Positions 13,801 to 28,800 of a DNA stretch of 64,000 nt are shown here, in pieces. Position 1 is the stretch's first letter. Each line of letters opens with the position of its first letter. The stretch spans positions 11,800,195 through 11,864,194 of the forward strand of contig CAKAKS010000034.1 in assembly GCA_916700875.1 (NCBI GenBank). Reading direction: 5' to 3'. A program made the translations under genes and the position numbers. This DNA comes from Sebastes aleutianus (Eukaryota; Chordata; Actinopteri; Perciformes; Sebastidae). Under the pieces are notes generated by a model that saw only the letters and a program-made list of their open reading frames with translations, was not told the origin of the DNA and did not search any database.

Positions 13801-16800
13801 TTAAACTGATATTAATTTTTTTAGGTGGCTAAAATTCGTTTTGTTGCTTTGCTTTGCTAACTCCTGACTGCTTCTCCAATCTGGGGGTGTGCCGACTGCC
13901 ATCTACAGTAATGTAGGTAATACACTGACTATGGATAAGTACCTCATACAACCCCACTTAAAAATCTGCCCTTTTAAGTTGATGAAAACTGAACTGAACA
14001 GCCAACCACATAACTACAACCTCATGCAATCAAATATTTTCTACAGTCATTTGCCTCTGTATTACCTTCCCTTTTTCTCTTGGCTATATTATCTTTAATA
14101 GAAAACAACATTACCTTTGTGTTACTCACTCAAATAATAAGAAATGACTTACCTTATCATTTAAATCCATAGCTTTTCATCATATCGAGCTGTTTTTTTC
14201 ACCCCAGAATACTGAAATGCAGTAGTGGGCATCTATCACAGCATCATATGTGCACCTCAGTGTCTTTTCCAAACACCAGCTGTGCCCATTTTCATGCCTG
14301 CCCTTCAGAATGAACTCTGACAAATCAAGCTTGACATCAATATAATTAAGGTCCATTAGGCTGTGAGATTCAGCATGGTGGAACCTCCAAACTAAACTTG
14401 GACAGTGATCTGAAGCGCTGAAGGTTGTTGTTCATTTAAGGTGTCAGTTGTCTGTTTCTGAGTAGATGTCAGTCAAACACATATCAGTTCCAGTTATTTT
14501 CCTCTATGAGCTAAACTGTGGAAGATGTATTAGCTGGCCTCGACTTGATCTGACATTTGATTACATTCATTTGGTTCCCTCCTTAGATGTTGATGTAGAC
14601 AAGCCAGATGAGAAATCCATTATGACATACGTAGCCCAGTTCCTGAAGCATCATCCCGACCGACAGCAGAGCGACTCAGATGGACCGCAAGAAGAAGAGG
14701 TAACCAGCTGTCACCAGATTTATCTCAGTCTGGATACGCCATTCATTCTCTTCTCTCATTCTGCATCCTGTGTGTTTTGTCTTTCTCTTCAGATGTCACA
14801 GTTAGTGTGTCAAACTACAGCCATGACATATACACAGATGGCATTTTGTCTTTGTTTATTCAGTGTTGTGTGCACAGCTGGGTCTTTCTAAATACTGTTT
14901 GGTGCTTGTTTTGACCTATAAGTGCAAGGTGGGAGAGGCTTTTCTCATGGCCAAGTCCAGTAACAGTCAGAGCAATTACATACATATTTTCTAAAATGTT
15001 CTGATGCAGTAACCACCACCTATCTGCTATACAAAGTAGGTTAAAACAAACAGTAATTTCACTTGTCATGTGACTCAGGTCTGGCTTATTTTATGTCTTT
15101 CATTGTTGCACATCTCTCTCTCTCTTCGTATCTCTCCTTGTCTTTGTCTCTCTGGTGTTTTTGTGTGGTGCCTGCTTTCCTGTGGTTGTTGTGCTGGCCT
15201 CTGTCCAACAGCATGGTCTTGCTCCTCGCGATATAGAGGAAATGTTGGAGGTAGGTTATAGAGTAACTTAAAGGTCCCAGGGGCAGGTTTTCCATCATTT
15301 CCCGCAACTCAATGCAATTAGCACCCATGCACATTCATGGTTTCCATATAAATGCGATTAATGCTTATTTTCCTGGCTCGACTATTGGATTACAGTATCA
15401 CTGCCTACTGTACAGCGTATGGATGAGATTAAACATTGTTTTCCCATGTCAAAATAGAGCCCATGTGCTAATATTGGCTCTTTATCTTACCTGATGTGAT
15501 ATTCCCGCCGCAGGGTCCTCTGAGCCATGATAACAAAAGGAAGTCCAGTATAATAAGACGTGATATTACCATTTATTAACGTTACCTCCCGCTATGGCTC
15601 CTGGTTTCCATTAGCATGACAATGAAAGCCTCTGGCGTCTGCAGTGTGCATTGATACTGCGTGTTTGATGGAAAGCTTGTGAATAGAGGTTGCCTGTTTT
15701 TAAGGTTAACAGTGGCAGGAACAGTGATGTGTTTAAAAGCCGCGTTAACCACTTGCTTTCAGTGTTGTTTTGTTGTCCTACAACGCTGATTAACACGCTT
15801 TGTTCTTTTGTTGACAGCTCTTGCTAACACGCTAATGTTTGTCCTGAATATTCTCTTTCATTGAATGAAGGTCAATTGGACCCTTGTGTTTTCGCATTAA
15901 AAACAACAAAAGCGTTATTTTGTAACATAAATAGCAACTGAAACACTGGTGGTAAAATAATTTGCAGAAGTACAATATAACAGAATTAGCTTCATTCATT
16001 TTATTTATTTTAACGCTGTCATAAAGAATAAAGTTTGAAGCTGAAGTGAAATGATTAAACTGAATAGACTGAGAGTGAACAGCTCTCAAACTGAATAGAC
16101 AATCTCGCAAGCTTTTGAGCAGCATAGTATTATCGTCATGGTTACTTAAAATCCAATGAAATGTTAGTAGGGGGTCTCAGACAAAGTACCCTGTTTAAGC
16201 TGAGTGTTTTTGGCAGCTGTGGGTTTTTGACGTTTTGTCCTACAGGGAGACACAGAGGATTAAGAAAGCACACGTTTAACAGCACACGTCCTCTCTTTCA
16301 CCCTCTTCCTTTCATCAAACATTCATTTGGTTAATCACTTTTTATCTTCATCTTTCTGTTTCCCCCCTCTCCTTTACCTTCTTTCGTCCTCTCTTTTATT
16401 TGTTTTTCATTTCCCCCTTTTGCACTTTCCAATTTCCCCGTCCATCTTCCCACCCGTTGTTCACCCCTCCTCACCCGTCCCGGCCTCCTAGAGAGAGCAG
16501 CGGAAGAGCCTGAGGGAGCTCAAAATGTGGCTCAACCAGCTGGAGAGAGACGCAACACAGGCTCAGGAGACTGAGGGCAATCTCGCTCAACAGTACCAGG
16601 TTAGTGTGTGTGTGTGCGTGTGTCTGGGTGTGTGTGCAGTTTCAACTGGGCACACTGGGCACAGACGCTCCTATTATTAGCTTAATCAGTGGCATTACAC
16701 TGTGGGGATCAGACGGCAGCCGTCATATTTTCAGTCAATCTGGCTTATTCCACCAAGCCTCGGGATACTTTCCATATTCAGCAGCATGTGGGTTCCCCCC

Positions 16801-19800
16801 ATTTTCTTTGCACATTATTCAGACGAATCTGAAGCCAGAAAGAGGGACAGGATTCAGAAGCAGTTAACCTCAGATTTTATGATGATTGGATACCAGTGGG
16901 AAGACGATATGACCCCTGAGAGAGTACTTGTTTTGATGTCAGTAGACTGTAACTTGAATATTTTAGTGAATTGTGAACACTTCTTCTTTCTTTCCAGTTG
17001 TTCAAGAGTCTGCGTGTCCAGTTGGAGATGAGGAGGAAGCAGGTGGAGGGAGCTTTGCAGTCCACTCAGAAGGATGGGATGCTGACTGTGGATCAGGCTC
17101 TGGTCAAACAGGCCTGGGAAAGAGTCTCTAATAGGGTGAGAGAAGCAGGAGACAAAGGTTTACAGACAGATTTGAACCAAGGATTACATAGTTACAAGTG
17201 TTTTTTAAGGCACTTTCACAAGCCATAGTCCGTTTTGCGAGTCCAAATCAGAGTGAAATTCATTCTTTTGGTTAATTTTCTGTTTAGTCTGGTGCGGTTT
17301 CACAGTGAAGAAATTAAAGCGGACCAAATAAAAACATGAATTTGCTGAGGGGCGTGTACGAATGAGTGAATTTATCTTTTTCATCTCGAGAGCTGCCACT
17401 TCTATGCAGGGAATCGCAGACTTTGATATATTGCTGTTTAAGTTTTTTCCCTTTGACTCGGCACTGATTGACTGTGCGCATGAATCCGTTCTCCTCTAGT
17501 TTATCTCAAATTACTTTATATACGTCACTATTTTTGTGGAATTTATTTATCATATTCATAGTTTATTGTTTTTTCTAGCAAGTTTAATTGCATTTTGTCT
17601 CTCACTTATTAATAATTTAGTTCAATTCAATTAAGACACAAACTGAAGCAAAAACAATCTACAGTATAGAAATTACAGTCCGTTCATTTCCATTGCATGA
17701 TTATTAGTTTTCATTGTAATTGTTTTAACTGTAATGTGTTTTCATCTTTGAGCTTTAATTGGGGTTGTAAGGTGATTTTGATGCCTTCATGCCGGCGTCA
17801 GCCGTGGCCTGAGGCATTATGTTTTCAGGTTGTCCGTCTGTCCGTGAACGCGATATCTCAGGAACGCCTTGAGTGAATTTCTTCAAATTTGGCGCAAACA
17901 TCCATTTGGACTCAAGGATGAACCGATTAAAATTTGTTGGTCAAAGGTTAAGGTCACTGTGACTTCACAAAACATGTTTTGGGTCGTAATTCAAGAATTC
18001 ATGCTCATTATGACAATTTTACACAAACAGAAATTTGTATTGATGACATTTTGGACAAACATGGATGTAAACTGCAACTTGGCTGGTTGTTGGAGGCAGA
18101 CAGCTGTGAGGCGGTAATTCTAGATTTTTTTGTGTCATGCAATGAGCTGGACAATCACAATTTGCTCTTACTGTTTGTCTCCTCAACTGTGTTCCTTATT
18201 TCAGCTCCTGGACTGGCATCTGCAGCTGGACAGGTCTCTGCCGGCTCCTCTGGATACGGTAGGGACGTGGCTGCATGAGGCTGAAGGAGCCCTGCGACAA
18301 GAGATCACCGTCCATCAGGCACACGACGTGACAGCTAACATTGTCCACAGGGCTCTGGAGCAGCACAAGGTTTGCATGGAGTCGTAGACAGGAGCGGCAA
18401 AATGCAGAAAAATAGGACAGCAAGTATTTGTGTGTTTTTCTGTGTTCATGTACCGTACGTATTTACACTGTGCAGGATGTGTTGAAGAGCCTGGAAAGTC
18501 ACCAGCAGGTCTTTCAGAGGATCCATAAAGACAGAAGTGTTGATGGAGTCCCTGTTCCCCCGGATCAGCTCCAAGACATGGCTGAGAGGTGATAAAGACA
18601 ATCTGCCAATCTCACTTGGCACGATTTCACATTCTGCTTTTCAGAGGAGAAGCAAAATGTGAGGGTCAAGCTGTAGGTCTGATATATCCTTTGTAAACTT
18701 TTGTCTTTTTTAGGATGAACTTTGTCTCTACATCTTCTAGCATCCACTTGTCTAGAATGGAGTTCTTGGAGAACAAACATCACATGCAGGCCTTCCTCAC
18801 TCTGGCCGAGTCCAAGCTCAAATCCTGGATCATAAAATATGGCCGACATGAGTCCGTGGAACTGATGCTCCACAACTATGTTGTAAGCTCAGGCTTTGAT
18901 TCACTCTGTACAGTACATGATGTACTTTATTATCTTTAGTGTTCCTATGAGCAGATGTTGAAAGTTAAGAATAGTATGGAAAGTATTTTGCTCTATTGTT
19001 TAATTTTAGGATATTATTGTATAAAAGCCATAAGCTTCTAAAAATATTTCCTGCTACATACTATATGACTACTAGTTTTATTGCTGTATATCCATTATGA
19101 TGCACATGTGGTAACATTTTCCTCTTTGATTCTATCCTCATCAGTCATTTGTGGAGAAGCATCATTTCTTTGAGAACTACGAGGCATTGTTCCAGTCCCT
19201 GAAAGAGTCTGCTGAGGCCTATGTCAATACTGACAGCTCAGGTGAGAAATCAAAACGTATACAGTCAATTTATGATTAGATATGTAATATGCAGAATAAC
19301 CTTCTTGAATGAGGAGCATGTTGTATAGTTCTATGTACATTTTTCGATTAAGAGCTAAATTTCTCAATTCGGACCCTACTGATAACTGTCAAAGGTGCAG
19401 TGTGTAAGATCTGGCAGCATCTAGCGGGGAAGTTGCAGGTTGCAACCAACTAAACTTTCTCCCATGTGCCAAGCGTGTAGGAGAACTATGGTGGCCGACG
19501 CGAAAATGTGAAAACGCGAACGGCCCTATCTAAAGCCAGAGTCTGGTTTGTTCATTCTGGGCTACTGTAGAAACATGGTGGCCGGCTCCGTGAAGAGGAT
19601 CCGCTCCGTATGTACTAGATATAAACGGCTCATTCTAAGGCAACGAAAACACAACAATTCGTATTTTCATGTGGATTATACACCAAAGAAAACTTACTTA
19701 TTAATATTATATCAATATTATATATGCCAATAGATCCCCCTAAATGTGGCACACTGTTCCTTTAAAGAATGGCATTTAGGAGTTGCTGTAGTAGACAACA

Positions 19801-22800
19801 TCCTCTGTGAAGTAATTTGACATCATGATATCACTGTATCTTGATTTAGTTATTTTTGTGGAAAATCAATTAAAAAACGGAGCTAATCTTGATCTTGTAT
19901 GCAGCAGAATGGAACAACCTTGAACACCTTTTGATGCATAAAATACAGGAGTGTCTGTTTTTGGCTATTTCAGCAAATTCAATACTTGGCAAATTAATCA
20001 TTTCAATTCCAACATCACATAAAAATCCAATATTGCAATAAAGCAGTCCTGCTCAGTGATGGGCAGTGATTAAAGCCATGCGATTGCCCACAGTGGTCTA
20101 ATAGAATTAGAGATATTACAGGGATAGATATCTTGTTATACACATTGAACATTGTATATCTCGACTTTATTCTCCCATGTCAACAACTCGAGAACCAATA
20201 AGGCTTCCTCTTCCAGCAGCTCAGTCTGCCCTGGTCTGGTTTTACAGCTTGGTATAAGGGGAGAGTCTGCAGGCTACAGCTAAATGAGGCTCCTCCACTC
20301 CCAGCTCTCAGTGGGGAATACGACCCCATTTGCTAGTTAGGGGCTGCTCCACTTCTGCAGGTCTCTGGGCGTAAACTCAGCTAGCTTGTTGGTTTCATTA
20401 AGTTTCAGGGTTGCGCTGCTTCAGGGTATGCAGAGCGGAGAAGTGAGGAATGGCGAGAAATCAGAACATCTGGGGCTTGATTGGTTGACCCCACAAGTGA
20501 AATGCCCCCCCTCCACCACCACCACCACGATATCCACATGAGCCTTGCTGGTAGTTAGCATCTTTGGCTCTGATTGGCTGGATGAAAGATCATTCTGATC
20601 TTTTTAAAGGCCCAGTTTGAGGTTATAGCAAACTGAGGCAGGAGAGGAGGATAAGGGGATTGATATATATGTCATGATCTACTGTTTAAAGGCATACTAC
20701 TGATCTGATTAATGAGTATTTGGAACTGGATATTTGTATTTGGTGGAGTCATTTATCAGCCCCACACTGGCTGACAATAGTTTGTGGTACAGGACTTATG
20801 AGACCGGAGCGTTTGTACCAATGAAATGGAACAAAGATAATACGTCTCCCTGTAGTGAGAGTTTTTGAGGTCAGAGATTTGTCTGCAAAGGCATGTACAG
20901 TAGCTCCATCAGTCTTTATGTGCTCTTCGTATGGTCTTTCTATGAGTATGTGTATTATGTGTCCTGTGCCTTAAAGCGAGGCTATGTAACTTTTACTGAA
21001 CAGCGGTCACGAGCTAAAACGCAAGTAGAAGCACAGGTAGCACAAGTAGAGAAGAGTCCACAAGTCATCAAACTGACGTAATAATAGACGTGCAATAGAC
21101 AAATCTGTGTTAGCAGTAGTGCTGGTAGTAAAAATATTACTATTGCAATTATCGTTGTTGTTGTTAAAGTTGATGTATCTCTCCTCCAGTGGAAGAGGGC
21201 GAGTTGGGAGTGCGCAGGTTCATGCGGGAGGTGGTGACCCAGTGGCGGAGTCTGTCTATGGAAGTGCGCAGTGTGCGGAGCATGCTGGAGGAGGTGCTGT
21301 CCAACTGGGAGAGGTACAGCTCCACCGTGGCCTCCTTACAGGCCTGGCTGGAGGACGCAGAGGAAGCCCTGAGGCAGCCAGAAAACACAAAACGGGTATG
21401 AGACTTTTACGTTTTTTCCTGTGCACAGATTAAGAGTCCCTTCATACATGCATTTATTTGATGGACTCAATGCTTCAGAGTAGTAGCAATCAAATCCACG
21501 TCAGCCCAATTTCAAGCATTTGGTCTTCTAAGTGGAATCCTATTAGCAGTCTCCACTCAAGTATCAAATGATCTCCTTGACTTACAACAAGCCACTAAGG
21601 ATATTCCAGTTGTCGCATTGCCATGGTTACCTCAGATTCACGTCCCCACCAAGGATTAGACAGCTAATTACCCCAGTTTTTTTTATTGTCCTTTCTATGA
21701 ATCCCTTTCTTTGTTTCTTTTTTGAATCGCTCTCTTTGTTTCTTTCTTTGTCACTCGTTCTTTGTGTTGTTCTTTGTTTCTCTTAATTTGTCTCTGTTCC
21801 CTTTCTGTCTGTTTAATGAGTCTGTCTCTCATCCAGGAGTTTTTCAGGAATCTCAGCCACTGGATGGATCAGCATGCAGCCATGAACGACGCGGGGAATT
21901 TCCTCATTGAAACGTGTGATGAGACCGTGTCGCTCGATCTCAAGCAGCAGCTGCTTCTTTTGAATGGACGATGGAGAGACCTCTTCCTCCAAGTCAAACA
22001 AGTAACATACAATAACAATACAAAAACAAATGGGCAGATAGAGTTAATGAAGTACACATAATGGAACAAAAATTACCTTTTCACATTGCCTACAAATGAA
22101 CAGTTATGGTCAAAATGGGTTTCTTATGCACGATTTGTATAGACCTTTTGTTGTTGTGTTAAGTAAGATAATTTACTGGATTGTCTCCCAAGATTTTAAT
22201 GAACATCTTTGTTATTTTACATCCCTCTTTTCAGAATGTATATAGTTATCGAAAACTGCATAGGATGCATATTGTTTAAAACAGGATAATGGGAAAGGTT
22301 TCCAGATATGCTGCTCATTTGTTGCAGACTAATAGTGCTCTTTGTAACTGAAAGGCTATTTCTTTGTAGTTGGTGAATTGTTCACAACTATCCTCTAAAT
22401 AAAGAATTAGAAAAAAAAGCTATACAAATACAACTAATAACACTGTATGTCTGAGAAAAGCCAGAAGTTGATTTAATTGTATTTCTAAGTGAATTTAATG
22501 TTTTTAGTTTTAAGAAAGATTAACTTTTCTTTTTATTTTGAATGTTTGGTACTATTTGACTCAGGCCTGAAGAAGGTCTCTCTATTTTTTCGATAAAATC
22601 AATCTTAAAGTTTGTACTATCTTTCCTCGGCTGCAGTATGCCCGTACAGATGAGCTGGAGAAGTGGAGAAAAGACCATCTAAAGGCCGTATCGGCCCTTA
22701 AAGAGCTGCTGGACACAGCAGAGGCCAAGCTCAGTGTTCCTGTCCAAGTGTCTTTCCTCAACGTTAGAGCCTTTCTGCAAGACGTGGAGGTGAGAAAAGC

Positions 22801-25800
22801 AAACCAACAGGTTTTTTTTAACATATGTTAAGATCAGAATAGCACAATAATACATGTTAGCAGGGATTGTTGTTGATTCAGCTGATACTATTACATTATC
22901 ACTATTCAATTTTGTGTTTTACATTGGTAGCAAGTCTATTCAGCAGTTTAGCTCTGACACAATTGAGATGATCCAGGTTACCAAAACCCTGATAGCAGCT
23001 CTTAATCTGTGGGTATATCTCAGATCAGTAGGTAGTGAATCACAAGCAGGTTTTAAGGCGCCGATTAGATAAATGATTCATTAACATTTGGACTGTAATG
23101 AGACAGGTGCATGAGAATCATTTCCAAGGTGCATAACAGCACATTTTGAGATTTAGAATAGTTTTGGCCGCATTAGAAAATAACCAACTCCCAAGGCAGA
23201 AATATACTACAGAAAATAATTTCATCATTCATCTTCTTTCCCAGTTGTTTTACTTCCAAGTGAACTTGTGCTCCTAAACGTCCGATAAAGAGTCACTAAT
23301 AGCTTCATGTCACCGCTGCTTTGATATTGTTTTTCTTTTTATTGCCAAAAAACGTTTTGATGAAAGGTAATTCAATTTAAGGACGTCTAAGATGACCCTT
23401 TGCTTCCACATCTCATCTCAGAATACCAAGCAAAAGGTTGTTGCCATGGAGACGCAATACAAGCTGGCTGCCCGCAGTGCTCAGCTTCTTGCCAAGGATG
23501 CGCCACAGGATGAGGCTGCCAGGGTCATGGCAACTATGGCAACGGCCAAAAGTCAGCTGAGTAAGGTAGGTATCATTTAAGTCAGAAATCTATCTCAAGT
23601 CTTTCTTTGAAAGCAACACAGTTATCTATCCTCTTTGGTAAGATTTTTTAAATAATATCCTCATCACACGTTGTTGTCACTCTCCGTGTCATCTATTTAA
23701 TGGCCTTTGTTATTTGTCTCCAGGTGAGAGAGCGGTGTCCCTCCCTTGTGAGGGAGTGTCATGTTCTTCTGCCGCTCTTGGAGGAGATGGAGAAACACAT
23801 CACTGCTTTTTACCAAGCCCTGGAGCGGGCCAGTCGCATCACTTCTGCTGCCATAGACCCAGACACACAGACCCCGACCCAGCAGAAACAAAAGTGGCAG
23901 GTTAGATATCATGACAATGAACAAACTGAAATTAAATGGTTGCGAGGTAAAAGCCTGACTGGTTATTTTAGTTGTTTTCGTCATCATTCTGCACACAATC
24001 AGTTTTACAGTGTAATTGATATATATTTTAGGTATGTTTACATCAATTATTATTATCCAGTTAGTGTTTTAGATAATTTGATTACAGTCTGCCTTATCAC
24101 TCATGTAACTTATGACTGAAATCGGTTAGTATAGTAATACATTATCATTCATAAGCAAAAGGAATGATGGCAAAATCTGCAAAAATAAGACTCAGGCTGT
24201 AAAAAAATAAGTTGTCTCTATAGGTAATGTGTGCCTCTGCTGGCTTACATTCAAATATAACCATATCTGCTCTCTGGCGTGTCTATTTTACCTCCCTCAT
24301 TACCATTACCAAGTTATTGAAATTATATTTATCCTCGTTTTTACAACCTTTTTATCTGATGGGAAGGGAATTACTGATATATAATAAGTGTTTAAATATT
24401 TCAACACCATTATCTACACACTTTCATATTTATCTGCATTGTTTCCACATTTTCCTCAGGATTTGTTAAACCAGCAGCAAAGCTGTAAACGCTGTCTGTC
24501 AGTGATCGAGAGGAATCACCACACACTGCAGAGGGCGCTCTCAACCAGTAAGGTGCTCCGCAACTTCGACCTGTCCCTGCTGCAGAAGAGAGTGACTGAA
24601 ATACAGGGCTCAGCGCAGGTTAGTGCTAAACATACACGTACACATGCCAGAATGCCACACAGACGCCGCATTACCCACAACGCTGATTATATTAATGAGA
24701 TTACAAGAGCATCAAAACACCCAGGAGGCAACAGTGCAGATTAGATTTACTCATGTGTCTCGCTGTTCATTTTGTAAGACAAATAATGTAATTACACTAT
24801 ATTACCAATGAGACCAGTTCCAATCACCGCTACCTACTGTCCGTCCTCGCAGGCTTTGCTGAAGGACGTTGGGGAATGGAGGAGGCAGGAAGAGGCCAAC
24901 AACTGCCTCAGGAGGAGGTTTGAGGAATCAAGACAAGAGCTGGAGCGAGTGCTGAAGAAAGCTCAGGGCTGCTTGAGAGAGACTGGAGACGTTGAGGAGT
25001 TACTGAAGAAACACAGTGTAAGATCAAACCTGTAACCTTCTGCTGTAAATAGAGGATGTACATGATACTGGCTGCTAAACCTTCTCTTGACCACAAAGAC
25101 AATCAGTTACAGTGTATAATACTGCAGGAAAACAGAACTCAAAATACAACAGCAAGTCTTTTGTTTTGTCTTGCAAACAAAAGAGATTCATTAATGTAAA
25201 CTGAAGAATTGCTTCTCTTACTCATTGCTTGTATTTATTTTCTGCACAGGATTTTTTTGGCCAACTGGACCAGCGGCTGCTGAGCGTCTTCTTGAAGGCA
25301 TGTGATGAGCTGACTGACATCCTTCCACAGGAGGAGCAACAGGGGCTGCAAGACACTGTCCGCAGGCTGCACAAACACTGGAAGGTCAGGGGTCACCATG
25401 CTTTAACACTCTCACTAATTACTGTACATCTCTGGAGGCGCTTAGCCGATACTTCATTAACTTAACCAGGAAGACCGTTGGCTTTGATACAGTTCCCTCC
25501 CATCTGCTTCCAATTAACCTGTACTAGTTGGATTAAAATGCAACCCTCTTAGTGTTTACTCACAGGCTCTCTGGAGGATAATTTGTCTCTGACAGTCTCA
25601 GGGATGATACGATATGAGACTGAAACTCATGTATATCTTATCTACCATGTCTCCTACACTCTGTGTCTTCTCTGTCTCTTCCACAGGACATCCAGAGCGA
25701 GGTACCGTCTCACCTGCTTCGTCTAAAAGTGGAGGTGGAGCAAAGTCAACTGGCTGTGATCTTACATGACTGTGGAGCAGAGCTGGACAGAGAAATGCAA

Positions 25801-28800
25801 GCCCTGTCTGGCACCTGCACCAGCGAGCGAGTGATCAAAGAGCACAGAGTGAGCATCGGATTTGGTAGAAACTTGAAACAGATTAAACCAGGAGTGAGAG
25901 AAGGAGAAAGATAAAATCACTTAATGTCATCTTCATCATCATTTCGGAGCGTCCTTAATCCAACATTTCCCTCTCTCTTATCTCCAGACTTTTTTCAGGG
26001 AACGCAAACCTCTGACTTTGTGTGAGAAGAGGATTAGAAACATGGAGGATCTGTGTCATAAGTTGCCTGACAACGACCCGGCTTATCGAACGCTAGACTC
26101 CACCAGAAGGGCTGTAGAGGAAGTTACAGAGCAAATCAAGAGCACCCACCTCAAACTGGAGCATCACCCTGATAAATGGAAAGAGTGGAATGAGAGGTAA
26201 AGGTCAACAAAGCCTCAAAGCCCTTACAGTATCTCCAACATCTTACAGTCTGACATTTTCATCACTGAAAGGGCTTCAAAGTTGTTCCTTTTTCTAGGTT
26301 CTGTGAGCTTTCTGATTGGCTCTCCTCCCAGAGGAGGCAGGTGAGGCTCTTGAGAGAGACAGTGAGAAATTCCAGCCATCAGGAGCAAGTTGATGCTGCT
26401 GTTCAGGTGTGGTAACACATTATATTTGCTGCTTTGGGCACAGAGATTAAGTTATGATTCAATACTGCTCAGCCTCAGTAAACCTGCCTTCCCTTGTCTG
26501 TGTTTTCTCCATTTCCAGGCACTGCAGGAAGCAGTAGATGCCCGAGAGGAGAGCCTGTTGTGGCTTAAAAGCCGTCTTGCTGGGTTGTCTGAGGTTAGCT
26601 CTGAGCTGGAGGTCCAGAGACAGAGAACAGCCCTGGACAAACTCTCAACTGACCTGCGGGCACTCTTTTCTTCACTCTGTCAGGTATTGTAAGATATTAC
26701 AAATACCAGAAATGTTGTCTACCTCCTGTGTTTACTCAACAAAATCTTTCTGTCTGATCCTTTGTCTCGCTCATTCACAGTGGGGCGAGGAGGGCTCTGC
26801 TATGTTCCAGTACGAGGAGCTGAGGGAGGAGGTGCGTGGTGCTCTGGACGAGGTTCTGAGAGTGCGAAGGGAGGCTGAGGAGCAGACCAGCAGGATCCTG
26901 GATGCTGAGGACCTGGAGGAGGCCAAACAACTTTATCTTATTCACCAGGTGTGTGTAGTGCAGAGGCAGGAGAGTGGTGATGTTAACTGTGTACAGATTT
27001 CATTTACAGAAGCATCCATCAAAAGGACACATCAGATTACGCTGAAATTAGTTGATTAATACATGGCATTGAGCACAGGTTTATATGTGTGTGTTAAATT
27101 AAACAATTTCTACCCTCTTCAATTTCTGTAGTCGAATTCACAAAGAATGCATTGCGTACGCTGATCCCACCATGAATTGCGCATCATTTACAACCGCTAT
27201 CTGCCCCGTCTCAAGTTCAGATTCACAAAAGATATTGCGCAAATTATATTACGGCACAAACACGTTTGCCCTTTTTTTGCGGAGGGAGAGGGAAGAAATT
27301 ATTTGTTTATTCGTTTATATAATAACCTTGTTTTTCATTCTTCTTTTTTGTCATGTATTTTCAAAAATGACATGTAGGGGAGCTTTATTCATTTATTTTT
27401 ATTGACACAACTGTCATTGCATCCAGTCACTGCATCCCACAATAAATGAGTTTGAGCGGAGCATGACAATGCCTTTGCCTGGCTACATTCAATGCCGCCA
27501 TGATCACTGGAAAGTCTGGGCGTAACACCTCTTATGAATGCGCTTCAGTTACTGCCAACTCTATGAAGACACACATGTGGCTATTAGTGCTTTTTGCAGT
27601 GAGGCTCATTTACATAGAAAGGGGCCAATTTTCTGGCAAATGTGTGCATATTACCTAATTTAGATATTTGTAAATAACACAGGAGCACCGAGACGCTATT
27701 TGCTTGGCAGCACAGTTACTGTGGGAGTGCATTTCTCCCTTTAAAAGAAGAGAATTACACTGTTTCTTTTTGTCTTATTTGTGCAGGTTTAGCAGCCGCA
27801 AAAGCCACGCAATCCTTTTGTGAATTCTTATGTGGGTATTTTAAGTCCCAGAGGGAACAATTAGTCTTATTTAGTTAGTTATTCATGTCTGGTTTAGGTG
27901 AAAAGAAGAAAAATAAAGACATTCCTGTGACATCACTGTATATTGTGGATAGAAGTGCTACAAAGCACACTTCTGGATCAGGGGTGAAACAGGCTTAAAA
28001 CACTGCTTTTTAGCATGGTGTTAAGCATCAAGGTCAAGTAATGGATATTATGTTGTCATTTTGCTGCAAAAAGCAAATTAGTTTGACATCTGACATCTGT
28101 TTTCTTATCTACATGATTGTTATAGCACCACCTGAAGCGCCTGCATGCTAACAGGAGAGAGGCAGAGCTTCTGGTGGCTCACTGCCGCCAGCTGCAGAAA
28201 GGGGAGGGGCTCAGTCCATCTCTTCGGGAGCTGGAGGGAGCTTTCAGAGACGTCGACCACAAATCAGGCGCAAAGGAGCACAACCTGCAGGTAGACCGAG
28301 GCTGGATTTTTCTCACATGTCAGCGTGCTAATGTTTGCATGTGTGAGTGTCCACACAGACCCCTGCAGTGATCATTGATCGGTCCACGTTGAACCTTAAA
28401 CACATATTGATTGTTTTGTGGTATGTTAATTTTGTTTGTGTCTGTTGTCTTGGGATTTGTTTATATCTATTCTATCACTGTCTTCGAATTGATCAGAAAA
28501 TCAACATGTTTCTGCATGAAAAAATATATCCAAGATGCCTGAAGTGCATAAAAAAAAAGTGAAACACTTTAAATGAATCAAAATTAAAGATCCATTTTAG
28601 ACAGACCCTATTACACTAGTGTTGAATAATTACATTGAGAGAGATTGTTGGTAGAGGATGCAGAGATAGAAGGTGCATTGTGTTGATCCTTGTTACAATT
28701 TAGTGGAATAATCTAAAATTGAATTCTGACCAGACACTGTTTTTCTCAGTTAGGTACGTTGAATGACACTAAACAGACACTACAGCACCCATCAGCTCTG

